Source of the DNA: Prorocentrum cordatum
Lineage: Eukaryota; Sar; Dinophyceae; Prorocentrales; Prorocentraceae
Reading direction: 5' to 3'
Assembly: GCA_963575745.1 (NCBI GenBank)
Contig: CAUYUJ010003631.1
Coordinates: 55,001 to 77,350 of the forward strand
Length of the DNA stretch: 22,350 nt
Shown: one piece after another, positions 9,090 through 18,179 of the stretch
Layout of the letters: each line of letters starts with the position of its first letter
Numbering within the stretch: the first letter of the stretch is position 1
Translations under genes and position numbers: made by a program
Notes under the pieces: model-generated
What the model saw: the letters and a program-made list of their open reading frames with translations, nothing else
The model's database searches: none
What the model was told of the DNA's origin: nothing

Positions 9090-9262
9090 GCAAACATGGA
9101 TCAAGGGGGCGTGGATTAGCGACGGGTCCCGTTTCCGTGGGAAATCGCGGATTTCCGCCGCCGAACGAGGCGGCATCGGTCGCATTTTGGGGAGGGCATC
9201 TTCACCAATCCATGGATTTGGCGACCGCGCGCCAAATCCATCGATCGCTAATCCATGTTTGC
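9090..9262. mobile_element. Fold-back element with nested hairpins
   Basis: The 18-base right end at 9245-9262 has the complement GCAAACATGGATTAGCGA. The left end has the same sequence split by a 15-base insertion (GCAAACATGGAT at 9090-9101, TAGCGA at 9117-9122). Inside are a perfect 12-bp stem ATGGATTTGGCG/CGCCAAATCCAT with a six-base loop (9212-9241), GGAAATC/GATTTCC (9140-9156) and GCCGCC/GGCGGC (about 9157-9174). No reading frame of note. Confidence 0.65.
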
Positions 9263-9285
9263 GCGCCCCCGAATTTTGAAACCAC

Positions 9286-10128
9286 ATGGAGGCTTCCTCT
9301 TTGTCCATCCTTGATGCTCAAACACCTCGCGACTGGGCCCGTCCAGACCCAGGGATTGGGGGTGCAGGGGAAGGGGTAACCTTCTCCGAGTGGAGTGAAA
9401 GTGAGCTTGATGATGATGAGGACGATGCTGATGAGGACGATGCTGATGAGGACGATGCAGATGAGGACGATGATGACGATACTGATGATGCTGATGATGA
9501 TGCTGATGACGATGCTGATGAGGATGATGATGGTAACCCTTTCCGAATGGAGTTACAATTTGTGAAACTCCAGGCTGATGATGATGATGTGGATGAGGAA
9601 GACGAGGATGACGAGGAGGAGGAGGATGACGATGAGGAGGATGTCGACGACGATGCCGATCATGATGATGGTGGTGATGATGATGCTGATGATGCTGATG
9701 CTGATGATGCTGCTGATGATGATGATGCTGGTGACGATGACGACGATGATGAAGACGATGACGACGAGGCTTATGATGGTGATGATGATAATGATGATGC
9801 TGCTGATGATGACGATGAGGATGATGATGATGATGATTCTGCTGCTGATGAGGATGATGATGATAACCCTTCCCAAATGGAGTGAAACTTTGTGAGACTA
9901 CAGGCTGATGATGATGAGGATGTGGATGAGGAAGGCGAGGAGGAGGAGGATGACGATGAGGAGGATGTCGACGACGATGCCGACCATGATGATGATGGTG
10001 GTGATTCTGATGCTGTTGTTGATGATGATGCTGGTGACGATGCTGGTGACGATGACGATGACGACGACGATGATGATGATGACGACGACGATGATGATGA
10101 GGCTTATGATGATAATGATGCTGATTGA
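9286..10128 (+). other. Acidic Asp/Glu-rich frame with one in-frame TGA (probably not a gene)
   Basis: One frame stays open from 9286 to 9885 (about 199 codons), meets TGA, then continues in the same phase to 10128. After about 40 mixed residues it is almost entirely Asp, Glu and Ala. Two blocks are paralogous and in the same phase: NPFRMELQFVKLQADDDD (about 9535) and NPSQME-stop-NFVRLQADDD (about 9865). Each leads into DVDEE...EEEEDDDEEDVDDDADHDD. The agreement may reflect an acidic-protein gene decaying, but a triplet-phased repeat duplicated as DNA gives the same picture. No domain or signal peptide is seen, and there is no independent evidence of expression. Confidence 0.15.
9376..9915 (+). 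repeat. Three copies of a GGTAACCCTTTCC spacer inside the GAT tract
   Basis: A non-trinucleotide motif, roughly GGTAACCCTTTCCGAATGGA followed by GTGAAACTTTGTGA and a CAGGCTGATGAT junction, occurs at 9377, 9532 and 9862. The last two copies are the closest and share the following acidic block, giving a 330-bp tandem duplication. This shows segmental duplication within the tract in addition to triplet slippage. Confidence 0.75.
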
Positions 10129-10723
10129 AGTGATGATGATGCTGCTGCTGATGATGATGCTGATGCTGATGCTGCTGAGGATGGTTGTGATGACGATACG
10201 TATGATGGTATAGTTGATTCTGCTGCTCATGCTGATGCTGCCGACGATGCTGATGCTGCTGATGCTGCTGCTGATGATGGTGATGCGATGGTGGTGGTGA
10301 TGATCATGCTGATGCTGACGATGCTTTTGTTGTTCATGATAATGATGCTTGTGCTGCTACTGATGGCGATGATGCTGATGATGATGCTGATGCTGATGAT
10401 GATGATGATGATACTGATGACGATGCTGATGCTGATGCTGATGCTGATGCTGATGATGATGGTGATGATGATCATGATGATGATTATGCTGCTGTTGATG
10501 ACGATGCTGATGCTGATGCTGATGCTGCTGATGTCGTTGTTGATGATGATGATGTGGATGTTGTTGTTGTTGCCGCTGTTGCTGTCGCTGTTGTTGTTGT
10601 GGTTGTTGCTGTTGCTGCCGTTGTTGTCGTGATGGTTATGGATATTGTCGTTATTGTTGTTGTGGTTGTTGCTGCTGTGGTTGTCGTTGTTGTTGTTGGT
10701 GAGGGTGATTATGATGATGCTGC

Positions 10724-10755
<32 letters not shown>

Positions 10756-10800
10756 CTGATGATGCTGATGATGATGATGATGAGGATGTTGGGGATGGTG
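9395..10800 (+). repeat. Degenerate (GAT)n/(GATGCT)n trinucleotide tract
   Basis: About 1.4 kb in which nearly every triplet is GAT, GAC, GAG, GCT or a one-step variant, in a constant phase over long distances. Between about 10555 and 10705 the tract changes to GTT/GCT triplets. Open frames therefore exist in several phases (poly-Asp, poly-Met, poly-Ile on the minus strand). Long-range triplet phase with scattered substitutions is what an old, decaying microsatellite looks like. Confidence 0.95.
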
Positions 10801-11052
10801 CGGATGAGGAGGATGGAGTAGGGGGGGGGAACGACCACGACCATGACGGCAGGAGCGGTGCTTTGAATCTGATGCTTTTCAGGGGTACCTGACAGAGCCG
10901 TTTTGCAGGGCATTGAAGGGGTGCTTGACAGGGACGCTCCGCGAGAGGCAGCATGAGCGAGCCGCAGCCGCTGCTCGGTGGCAGATCGTCCGACCGCCGT
11001 GGGCGCGAGGGGTGGCGTGAGACGTCGGACTGCTCCCAGGATGCGCCCGAGG
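10801..11052. other. Short unassigned spacer
   Basis: About 250 bases between two trinucleotide tracts. It starts with a nine-G run (about 10821) and has no recognisable feature. Confidence 0.5.
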
Positions 11053-11185
11053 AAGTAGTAGTACTAGTAGTAGTCGTCGTCGTCGTTGTCGTCGTCGTCG
11101 TCGTCGCCGTAGTAGTAGTAGTAGTAGTAATAGTAGTAGTAGTCGTATTAGTAGTAGTAGCAGTAGTAGTAGTAGTAGTAGTAGT

Positions 11186-11241
<56 letters not shown>

Positions 11242-11402
11242 TGGTAGTGGTAGTGGTAGTGGTGGTAGTGGTGGTAGTCGTCGTCGTCGTCGTAGTAGTA
11301 GTAGTAGTAATAGTAGTAGTAGTGGTAGTAGTGGTAGTAGTCGTATTATTCTTATTCTTCTTATTATTATTATTCTTATTCTTATTTTTATTAGTAGTAT
11401 TT
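11053..11402 (+). repeat. Degenerate (AGT/CGT)n trinucleotide tract
   Basis: About 350 bases of AGT triplets, with blocks where every triplet has become CGT (about 11075-11106 and 11278-11293), alternating AGTCGT hexamers (about 11186-11210), GGT blocks (about 11233-11276) and ATT/CTT triplets near the end. Block-wise rather than scattered substitutions indicate repeated local re-expansion of variant units. Confidence 0.95.
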
Positions 11403-11720
11403 AAGGCGAGGGGCAGAACGAGCATGGGCAGGAAGAAGAGGAGGATGCATTTTTGACCTTGCTCCGACGGGCGCGCCCTGGCCAGGGGGGAGGGGCCCTC
11501 AAGCACAGAGGCAAGTCGAGGATCCCATGCCGCTCCTCGACTGCACTCCCTCGAGAGCCATCGAGGCTTCGAGGCCCATTTGGGTATTTGGCGCCCTCTC
11601 GGGAAGTCTTGGATGCTCTAGCACCATCGCGGGAGAGAGGTGCACATTCCCCTTTTGGGAGGGAACGTATGTAGGAGACACACACGCACACACACACTAA
11701 AACTCTAGGTTGGAGATCCC
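11403..11720. other. Unassigned spacer
   Basis: About 320 bases. A short (CA)n run lies at about 11678-11697. Nothing else is recognised. Confidence 0.5.
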
Positions 11721-12093
11721 TCTGATGATGATGCTGATGACGATGATGCTGCCGCTGATGATGATGATTCGCTGATGCTGATGCTGATGATGCTGATGCT
11801 GGTGGTGGTGATGATGATACTGCCGATGGTTATGATGAGGATCACGATGATGCTGCGGATGATGCTGATAATGCTGCTGCTGCTGGTGATGATGATGACG
11901 ATGATGCTGCTGCTGATGATGATAATGTTGATGATGATGCTGATGATGATGCTAATGACGATGCTGCTGATGCTGATGCTGATGCTGATGATGATGCTGC
12001 TGCTGACGATGAGGATAGTGATGATGATGAGGATGATGATTATGATGTTGTTGTTGATGATGGTGATGATGGTGATGATGATGATGATCATTC

Positions 12094-12158
<65 letters not shown>

Positions 12159-12192
12159 CTGATGTTGATGATGTTGATCGTGACGGTGATGA
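11721..12192 (+). repeat. (GATGCT)n then pure (GAT)n tract
   Basis: A degenerate GAT/GCT tract like that at 9395 and on the same strand. It contains a pure (GAT)n stretch of about 22 copies at about 12093-12158, which gives the poly-Met and poly-His frames on the two strands. Confidence 0.95.
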
Positions 12193-12205
12193 TGATTTAT
12201 TGGCT

Positions 12206-13440
12206 TACGCCACACCGCCGACCCTTTCGGGTGGCAGCAATGTCCAGACAGCCTGTGATGCCCCTCTAGACACGTTTTGGGGCCCTCTTAGGACTGTCCT
12301 GCCGTTCCCCCTGGCCGCTGCTATGGTTTCTGGCGCCTTCGTGGGGCGCCCTGATGCCGTCGTGGAGCCTTTTGGAGAGTCTTTTGGGGTGCCAGAGGTC
12401 GATCTTGGAGGTTTATTGGGCCGTTGTGGGCCTCGGGGAAGCCCAAGAAGCGAATATGCTGAAAATGTATGTTTCCCCATGTGAATGGGACGGTTTTTGC
12501 TTCTGGAGGCCTACTTGGAGCGCCTCGTGGTCGCGTATGCAAACGTCTTGGACACTCATGGGGCTGTCTGGAAGCAATCTTGGGCGGTTTGGACCGAATC
12601 GTGCCCCACGTGGGCCGTCCGGACAGCCTTCGGGAGCTCTCTTGGCCCGTTTTGCAGCCCTCTTGGGACCGTCCTGCGGTTTTCGTGGGCCGTTGCTACG
12701 GTTTCTAGAGCCTTCGTGGATCGCCCGGACGCCTTCTTGGAGCCTTCTTGGGAGCCTCTTCGGGTGACAGGGGTCGATCTTGGAGGTTTATTGGGCCGTT
12801 GTGGGCCTCGTGAAAGCCCAAGAAGGGAATGTACTGAACATGTACGTTTTACCTAGGGACTGGGACGGTTTTTGCTTCTGGAGGCCTTCTTGGAGCGCCT
12901 CGTGGTCGCGTTTTCAAACGTCTTGGACACCCATGGGGCTGTCTGGCGGCGATCTTGGGCGGTTTGGACCGAATCGTGCCCCGCGTGGGCCGTCTGGACA
13001 GCCTTTGGGGGCCCTTTTGCCCCGTTTTGGAGCCCTCTTGGGACCGTCCTGCGGTTTTCGTGGGCCGTTGCTACTGTTTCTAAAGCCTTCGTAGATCGCC
13101 CGGACGCCGTCTTGGAGCCTTTTTTGGAGCCTCTTGGGCTGGCGAGGGTCGACCTTGGAGGCTTCTTGGGCCGTTTCGCGCCGCGTGGAAGCCGAATGGG
13201 CGAATGTGGTGAAATGTACGTTTTCCATAGGAAATGAAACGATTTTTGCTTCTGGAGGGCCTCTTTGGGGCGCCTCGTAATATTGTTTCAAACGTCTTGG
13301 GGACTTATGGAGCCGTGTGGAGGCAATCCTCGGCGTTTTGGGGCGATCCCTCGTCGATTCGTAGCTCTCTTGGACCGTTCCGGGAACCTTTGGAACCTTT
13401 CTGGCCCGTTTTGGGGCCTCCTGAGGCTCCAAGTGTGCGG
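12206..13440 (+). repeat. Tandem array of a 375-bp unit, about 3.3 copies
   Basis: Landmarks recur at an exact 375-base spacing. GACAGCC lies at 12247, 12622 and 12997. The junction GATCTTGGAGG lies at 12401 and 12776, and as GACCTTGGAGG at 13151. Copies 2 and 3 look roughly 90 per cent alike by eye; the first and last are more diverged, and the fourth fades after about 13420. Because 375 is a multiple of three, frames such as 12354-12767 and 12780-13094 carry the same peptide (VYWAVVGL, DGFCFWRP, NRAPRGPSGQP). The unit is itself built of CTTGGGACCGTC-like words, so it appears to have grown from the short degenerate repeat seen upstream. Confidence 0.9.
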
Positions 13441-13858
13441 ATGACGGATTTGCCCCTTCCCCCCCCCGTCTCCAAACCGGCCGGACCAGGCCCCCGGGGG
13501 AGGGGTTTGGGGAGGGGGAGGCATCGCACACGCCGTGACCCCAAGGGGTCGGCGGATATTAATGCTGATGATATGATGAGGGTGATGATGATGCTGAGGA
13601 TGATTCTTATGAGTATGATTAATCGGTTGTCACACGTTCCCATCATGCGCTCAAGCCAGCTAGAGCTTGATTGTACGTGCGACGCTATGTGCGGACCGGT
13701 CTGTATCTATCATGTTTTTTCCCAACCATCCTGTGGTGTTGGGTCCTCGTTTTGAAGAGACTGTCCCCGCGTTTCTATCCTCTCCTCTTCCTCCCCCTCC
13801 TCCTTCCTTCCCCTCCTCGCCTTTGCCCCCCGCATGTCTTTGTATCGGCACGCCCATC
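13441..13858. other. Unassigned spacer with small GATGAT patch
   Basis: About 420 bases between the two large tandem arrays. It holds a short GAT-rich patch (13562-13622) and a pyrimidine patch (13781-13820). No gene is recognised. Confidence 0.5.
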
Positions 13859-14811
13859 ACACGTTTCGTGGCCCCATAGGGATCCCCACCGAAGGCCCAA
13901 ATGTCAGCGTTCGCATGCGCCCACCGCGCCCATTTTGGCACCCCCCCCCCACACGTTTCGTGGCACCATAGGGACGCCCACCGAGAGCCCCAATGCCACC
14001 GTTCGCATGCGCCCACCGCGCCCATTTCGGTACACCCCTCACACGTTTCGGGGCCCCATGGGGAGCCCCACCGAAGGCCCAAATGCGAGCGTTCGTTTGC
14101 GCCCACCGCGCCCAATTTTGGCACAGCCCTCGCACGTTTCGTGGCCCCACAAGGAGCCTCACGGAAGGCCCAACTGTCAGCGTTCGTATGCGTCCACCGC
14201 ACCAATTTTGGCACGCCCCTCACACGTCTCGTTGCCCCATAGGGAACCCCACCGAAGGCCCAGACGCCGCACGTTTCGTTGCCCCACAGGGAGCCCCACC
14301 GAAGGCCCAGATGCCAGCGTTCGCATGCGCCCACCGCGCCCACTTTGGCACGCCCCTCACACGTTTCGTGGCCCCATAGGGAGCACCACCGAGTGCCCAC
14401 ATGCCAGCGTTCGCATGCACCCGCCACATCCATTTTGGCACGCTCCTCACACGTTTCGTGGCCCCGTAGGGAGCCCTACCGAAGGCCCAAATGCCAGCGT
14501 TCGCACGCGTCCACCGCACCCATTTCGGCACACCTCTCGTACGTTTCGTGGCCCCACGGGGAGCCCCACTGAATGCCCAAATGCCAGCGTTCGCATGCGC
14601 CCACCGCGCCCATTGTGGCACACCCCTCGCACGTTTCGTGGCCCCACAGGGAGCCATACCGAAGGCCCACATGCCAGCGGTCGTATGCGCCCATCCCACC
14701 AATTTAGGCATGCCCTCGCACGTTTCGGGGCCCCATGGGGAGCCCCACCGAAGGCCCAAATGCGGGCGGTCGTTTGCGCCCACCGCTCCCATTTTGGCAC
14801 ACCCGTCCTCT
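13859..14811 (+). repeat. Tandem array of a 90-92 bp unit, about 10.5 copies
   Basis: The word ACGTTTCGTGGCCCC and variants begin near 13859, 13951, 14041, 14132, 14222, 14268, 14359, 14449, 14539, 14629 and 14718. The spacing is 89-92, except one 46-base truncated unit (14222-14267). The unit continues GGGAGCCCCACCGAAGGCCC, AAATGCCAGCGTTCGCATGC, GCCCACCGCGCCCATTTTGG. The 90-base periodicity keeps frames open on both strands (a 411-codon frame at 13671-14906), but the reading is the same DNA repeat in every frame. Three more diverged units lie at 17405-17577. Confidence 0.92.
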
Positions 14812-15010
14812 GTTTCCCGCGGGGGCCCCGTCCCGGAGGTCTCGAGGCCTTGGGGGCCCCTCTCGACTCCTTCCCCCGCTACGTGCCTCCGCCCTTGCCT
14901 GTGTAGCGTAACAGCCAATTTTGGGTTCCAGACATTTTTGTTCGAAGTAGGTCTCTCCTCGCTCTTCCCGATCCCTCCCGACCGTGATTCCGATACTCAG
15001 AGACAATGGT

Positions 15011-15229
15011 AAGCGGGCAGATATCGAAGAGCAGCCAGGAGACCAGACCCCGGGCGCGACAATAGCACGCGACGACGAGCGACGCCGAGACCAGCCGACG
15101 CAGACAGAGAATAGCCAGCCCGCCTGGGATCCAGATAGCTGGTGGAGAGACGAGTGGTGGAACCAGAACTGGTGGTCATCGCGAACCTTTCGAGACGCCT
15201 GGTACGCCGACGGAGTAGACTGGCACTAG
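15011..15229 (+). other. W-rich leader of the Gag remnant
   Basis: The frame encodes a charged stretch, then SQPAWDPDSWWRDEWWNQNW and ends in a TAG at 15227-15229. Trp-rich low-complexity leaders of this kind precede Gag in dinoflagellate retroelements as I recall them. The same frame resumes after the stop, so the stop is read as a mutation rather than the end of a protein. Translation start unknown. Confidence 0.4.
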
Positions 15230-15316
15230 AGAGGGCAGCGTCACCCCTGGGGAAGTCCTGGGATGAGTCGTGCCGAGGTCAACCGTGACTTTGGCGCTCC
15301 ACCAGTGTGGCTAGGC

Positions 15317-15779
15317 TAGGAGCATCTCGATTTGTTCCGCGCCAATCTCAGATCCTGGGCGTCCAGGACTGGGTTGAAGGACGAGGTGAGGGCGGGAAAA
15401 ATATTGGAATCTTTGCCTGTGGACATACAGGCGAAGTTCAAGCTCGTTATGTCGTCGCTCAACGTGTCAGAGGGAATCGGGAAGCTCGCCAATGCTGAAC
15501 GGAGAACGCTCCGGGGACCGAGAGCGCGAGGCCCAGAACCTCGCCTTGTTCGATTTCGCGCTGAGGCGTGGGGAGCCCGTGATGGACTTCGCGCTGAGAC
15601 GAGATGCCCAAATGGCCGAGGCGGAGTCGCGTGGCCTGACGCTGCCCGGTGATGTAAAGTCTCGCTTTCTAGAAGAGGGGGCCAACCTCAGGGCGCAGAA
15701 TAAGATCAACCTCGGGACGTTGGCTAGGAAGCAGGGACTTCCAATCTATCAGACAAAGGCTCCTACTCCTGGATGTTAG
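15317..15779 (+). other. Capsid-like (Gag) region, split over two frames
   Basis: Frame 2 gives EHLDLFRANLRSWASRTGLK and then EVRAGKILESLPVDIQAKF, up to about 15490. Frame 3 continues with LFDFALRRGEPVMDFALRRD, AESRGLTLPGDVKSRFLEEG and ANLRAQNKINLGTLARKQG, ending at TAG 15777. The pattern (helical segment, 'RRGE..DF..RRD', 'LP....FLLEGANL..Q.K.NL.TL') matches the capsid portion of copia-like Gag proteins of dinoflagellates as I know them. A single indel near 15490 explains the frame change. In the intact family this protein forms the particle packaging element RNA. Confidence 0.55.
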
Positions 15780-16163
15780 GGATGATTGGGGGTTCTGCCA
15801 TCTTCTTCGTCCTCCGGCGCGGGCCGCCATAAGAGCTGCGCCGCGGAGATCCGAGAGGGGCCCGAGCCAGATGCCCATTCTCCGTCCTCGCCATGGGACG
15901 GCGCGGCCACCTACTACGACGAAGTCGATGACTCGTTCGAGCTGCCAGATGAGGATGCTCAGATTTTCCTGGAGGCCTTGGATAGTCAGGACATGGACGA
16001 GACCGACCTCGCGCCAGTGCTTGCAGCGGTGGTAGAAGAGAAGTGGGGGAAGGAAAAGAGACACACGTGGACCGAAGCTCGACAGCTCAAGGCAAGAGAT
16101 CGACGCAGGGCTTCTGCGCCCGGCCCATGTCGCATCGCGTCAGCCGACCAGCAGAAGAAGACG

Positions 16164-16214
16164 CGTTGCGCCACTTGCGGAGAGAAAGGTCACTGGGCTG
16201 AGAACCGTCAGAAG
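16164..16214 (+). other. Zinc knuckle with the last cysteine lost (CCHR)
   Basis: The frame reads CATCGEKGHWAENR. Spacing C-X2-C-X4-H-X4-C is the retroviral-type zinc knuckle, which binds nucleic acid in Gag. The fourth ligand is Arg (codon CGT at 16206) where Cys (TGT) is expected, a single transition. With one zinc ligand missing the knuckle should not fold normally, which agrees with decay of the element. Confidence 0.75.
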
Positions 16215-16509
16215 CCGCATCGATCTAAGCTCGACCGCATCAGCGAGAAGGGCACCGCTGCAGCCACGAGAGGATCGAGCTCCACGCACTGGGCGGGTTT
16301 TCCCTCTTCCATTGATTCGGGCGACCCATCCTGCCCCATCGGCTCCGACTACTGCGAGGACGTTTCTCCACCTCGGGGCCCTGCGGACTCGCCGGAGAAG
16401 TCTACCCCGTCTGGGAGCGCCCCTCAAGCCGTAGTGGAGCTGATGGAGCACCCGGGCGGATCGGATGGTGGTTTTTCTGCGAGCACCATGGTCGGGCCCC
16501 GAGACGACG

Positions 16510-17091
16510 TGGGCCTCCTTCTCGCTCGAGTTTTGGATTGGCATCGCGCGGGGAGACGCCGCCCCTCGGGCCGTCGCGCTCAAGAGTATGCAGCGCCACG
16601 CGCTGGTAGACGCGTCGGCGGGGCAGGCCCTCATCGGCGAGCCTGACGTCGTCATCTTGAGGCAGGTCATGCTGGATAGCGGGTGGCACGTGCACATCGA
16701 CTGGAAGCCGCTCGAGGGAAAGATGGCTTCCGGGATTGGCGGGAAGATGGTTCACATCGGTCGCTGTTGGGTCCCGTGCTCCATCGCAGGCTACGGCTAC
16801 ATCGAGTTCTACATGCCGGACCGACGGTGTTTTCGTCTTCTCCCCGCGTGCCTGCTGGAGATGATCGGAGCGCAGATCGACTTCCAGAGCAATCGCATGG
16901 CGGTGAACGACTGCGTGGACCTAGTGGATCGTAAGCTGGTGAGACATCCATCCGGGCATAGGGCGGTCTCCCTGGTGCACTGCGCCCCCGGGCGCTTCGA
17001 GGTCTCCGAGTCGATGCTCGCGACCCTCCCGAGGGAGTGCTTCCACCCGCCCGGCTCTGACTGCCAGGGGCGAGGATCGCAGGGGCTGTGA
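16510..17091 (+). other. Retropepsin-like protease domain with altered active site
   Basis: After the second frame change the frame reads HALVDASAGQALIGEPDVV, GWHVHIDWKPLEGKMASGIGG, then LLPACLLEMIGAQIDFQSNR, and stops at 17091. In the family, ALVDTGA (catalytic Asp-Thr-Gly) is followed by GLIG, a GIGG segment and a 'LLP..LL..LGA.IDL' helix. The catalytic Asp (codon 16609) is kept, but Thr-Gly is Ala-Ser. In an active element this domain cleaves the polyprotein; here it is probably inactive. Most of this stretch lies in a continuous frame of about 190 codons, so it decayed less than the Gag part or has been preserved by chance. Confidence 0.6.
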
Positions 17092-17115
17092 GGGGGCCGG
17101 GCTCCGTCAGGTTTT

Positions 17116-17118
<3 letters not shown>

Positions 17119-17161
<43 letters not shown>
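17119..17161 (+). repeat. (TC)n microsatellite
   Basis: About 21 uninterrupted CT/TC units, starting 28 bases after the end of the protease-like frame. It may mark where the retroelement remnant was truncated. Confidence 0.95.
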
Positions 17162-17163
<2 letters not shown>

Positions 17164-17404
17164 CTCGCGGCGCCCGGGAAATCCCGAGGGCCCAGAGGCT
17201 CTGTGTTCGAAGGTGCCCGTTCGGGTCAGAGGCAGCGGGTCCGCGGCCAATTCCTCTCGAGAGAGGCGAGCGGATCCGCGCTCGCTGGGGCCCAGCGTGG
17301 CTCATGAGCGCGAAGAAAGCAGGAGGAGTCGTGAAGCTGAAGAAGGGGGCCCCCGTGCGATCGAAGTTTCGAGCCCTGAACTCCATCGCCGAGTCCGACA
17401 GCGC

Positions 17405-17577
17405 ACCGAAGGTCCCAGTGGTGCAATTCGCATGCGCCTCCCCCTGCCCAGTGCAGCGTTTCGTGGCCCCAGGGGGAACTCCACTGAAGGTCCCAGTGGC
17501 GCAGTTCGCATGCGTCTCTGGGGCCGCGACCGAAGGTCCCAGTGGCGCAGTTCGCGTGCGTCTCCCCCGCCCACTTG
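17405..17577 (+). repeat. Three diverged units of the 90-bp repeat family
   Basis: ACCGAAGGTCCCAGTGG begins units at 17405, 17483 (ACTGAAGG) and 17529, at 78- and 46-base spacing. Each continues with GCGCAGTTCGCATGCGTCT, and the first also includes CGTTTCGTGGCCCCAGGGGG. These align with ACCGAAGGCCCAAATG, GTTCGCATGCGCCC and CGTTTCGTGGCCCC of the array at 13859-14811. The two loci flank the Gag-protease remnant. Confidence 0.75.
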
Positions 17578-17935
17578 TTTACCATTTTATTTTGGCGTCG
17601 CACCGCCCCCGCCGCCCAGCCGCCCCCCCGCCCCAGCCGCCCAGTGCCCTCTGCACCTCGGCCCCCTCCGCCCCGACCAGTTTATTTTGGCGTCGCGCCG
17701 CCCCCGCCGGCCCCGTCCACCCGCCCGCCTACACCAACCACCGCCACCACCACCAACGCGACCCTTCCGCCCTGACTACTTTCTTTCGGCGTCGCACGGC
17801 CCCCACCGTCCCGCCCCCGCGACCCTTCCCTCTTCACCGCCCGCCCAGTGCACCCCGCCCCTCGCCGCCGCGACCATTTTATTTCGGCGCCGCTCCGCCC
17901 CCGCCGTCCCGCCCCCCCGGCATTTCTCCGATTTC
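17578..17935 (+). repeat. C-rich repeat of 96-98 bp, four copies
   Basis: TTTGGCGTCGCACCGCC (or TTCGGCGTCG / TTCGGCGCCG) recurs at 17591, 17687, 17785 and 17883, each preceded by TTTATT or TTTCTT and followed by CCCCCGCCG. The intervening sequence is almost pure C and G. The Pro/Arg-rich frames here are composition artefacts. Confidence 0.75.
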
Positions 17936-18060
17936 GTGTCTTCTGTTTCCCCTCTTCCTCCTCGTCCTCCTCTTCTTACTCCTTTTCCTCCTGTTCCTCC
18001 TCCTCCTCCTCCTCTCCCTTCTCCCCTTCCTCCTCTTCCTCCTCCTTCCCTCTCCTTTTT
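17936..18060 (+). repeat. (TCC/TCT)n pyrimidine tract
   Basis: Imperfect CCT/CTT triplets, pyrimidine-rich throughout, closing the GC-rich side before an abrupt change to AT-rich sequence. Confidence 0.85.
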
Positions 18061-18179
18061 GTGCGAGAGCCATGGCGCGCGTGCCACTTGTTGAGTGCGT
18101 TCTGTGAGTAAGGACTGTGTACGATCGTTTCCATTTGTAAAGGATCTGGAGTATATAAGAATCCCGGAGCATTCTATTT

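Larger units (their letters stand above)
15011..17091 (+). pseudogene. Decayed copia-like Gag-protease segment of a dinoflagellate retrotransposon
   Basis: Read end to end, this + strand segment resembles the N-terminal part of the retrotransposon polyprotein common in dinoflagellates: W-rich leader, capsid-like region, zinc knuckle, retropepsin-like domain. The order is visible, but the frame is broken. There are stops at 15227 (TAG), 15314 (TAG), 15777 (TAG) and 15783 (TGA), and frame changes near 15490 and between 16490 and 16590. Integrase, reverse transcriptase and RNase H, which should follow the protease, are absent; the frame ends at 17091 just before a (TC)n run. No long terminal repeat or primer site could be seen at either side. 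The 5' limit is uncertain, since no good start codon precedes the leader in frame. The family call rests on remembered similarity, not on an alignment. Confidence 0.65.

Noticed and set aside
13929-14800. CCATTTTGGC in the 90-bp units resembles the core of the dinoflagellate spliced leader
   Set aside because: Only about ten bases match; the leader's flanks (CCGTAG before and TCAAG after) are missing and most units deviate within the core. Probably chance.
13859-14811. CRISPR-like look of the 90-bp array
   Set aside because: The whole unit is repeated with substitutions; there are no unique spacers and no constant short repeat, and no cas-like gene.
13671-14906. A 411-codon + strand frame and similar minus-strand frames over the 90-bp array
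   Set aside because: A 90-base unit leaves frames open on both strands. The translated repeats show no known motif, and the 46-base unit shifts the frame.
18150-18160. GTATATAAG as a TATA box
   Set aside because: It lies in AT-rich repeat DNA with no gene downstream, and dinoflagellate promoters are not known to rely on a classical TATA box.
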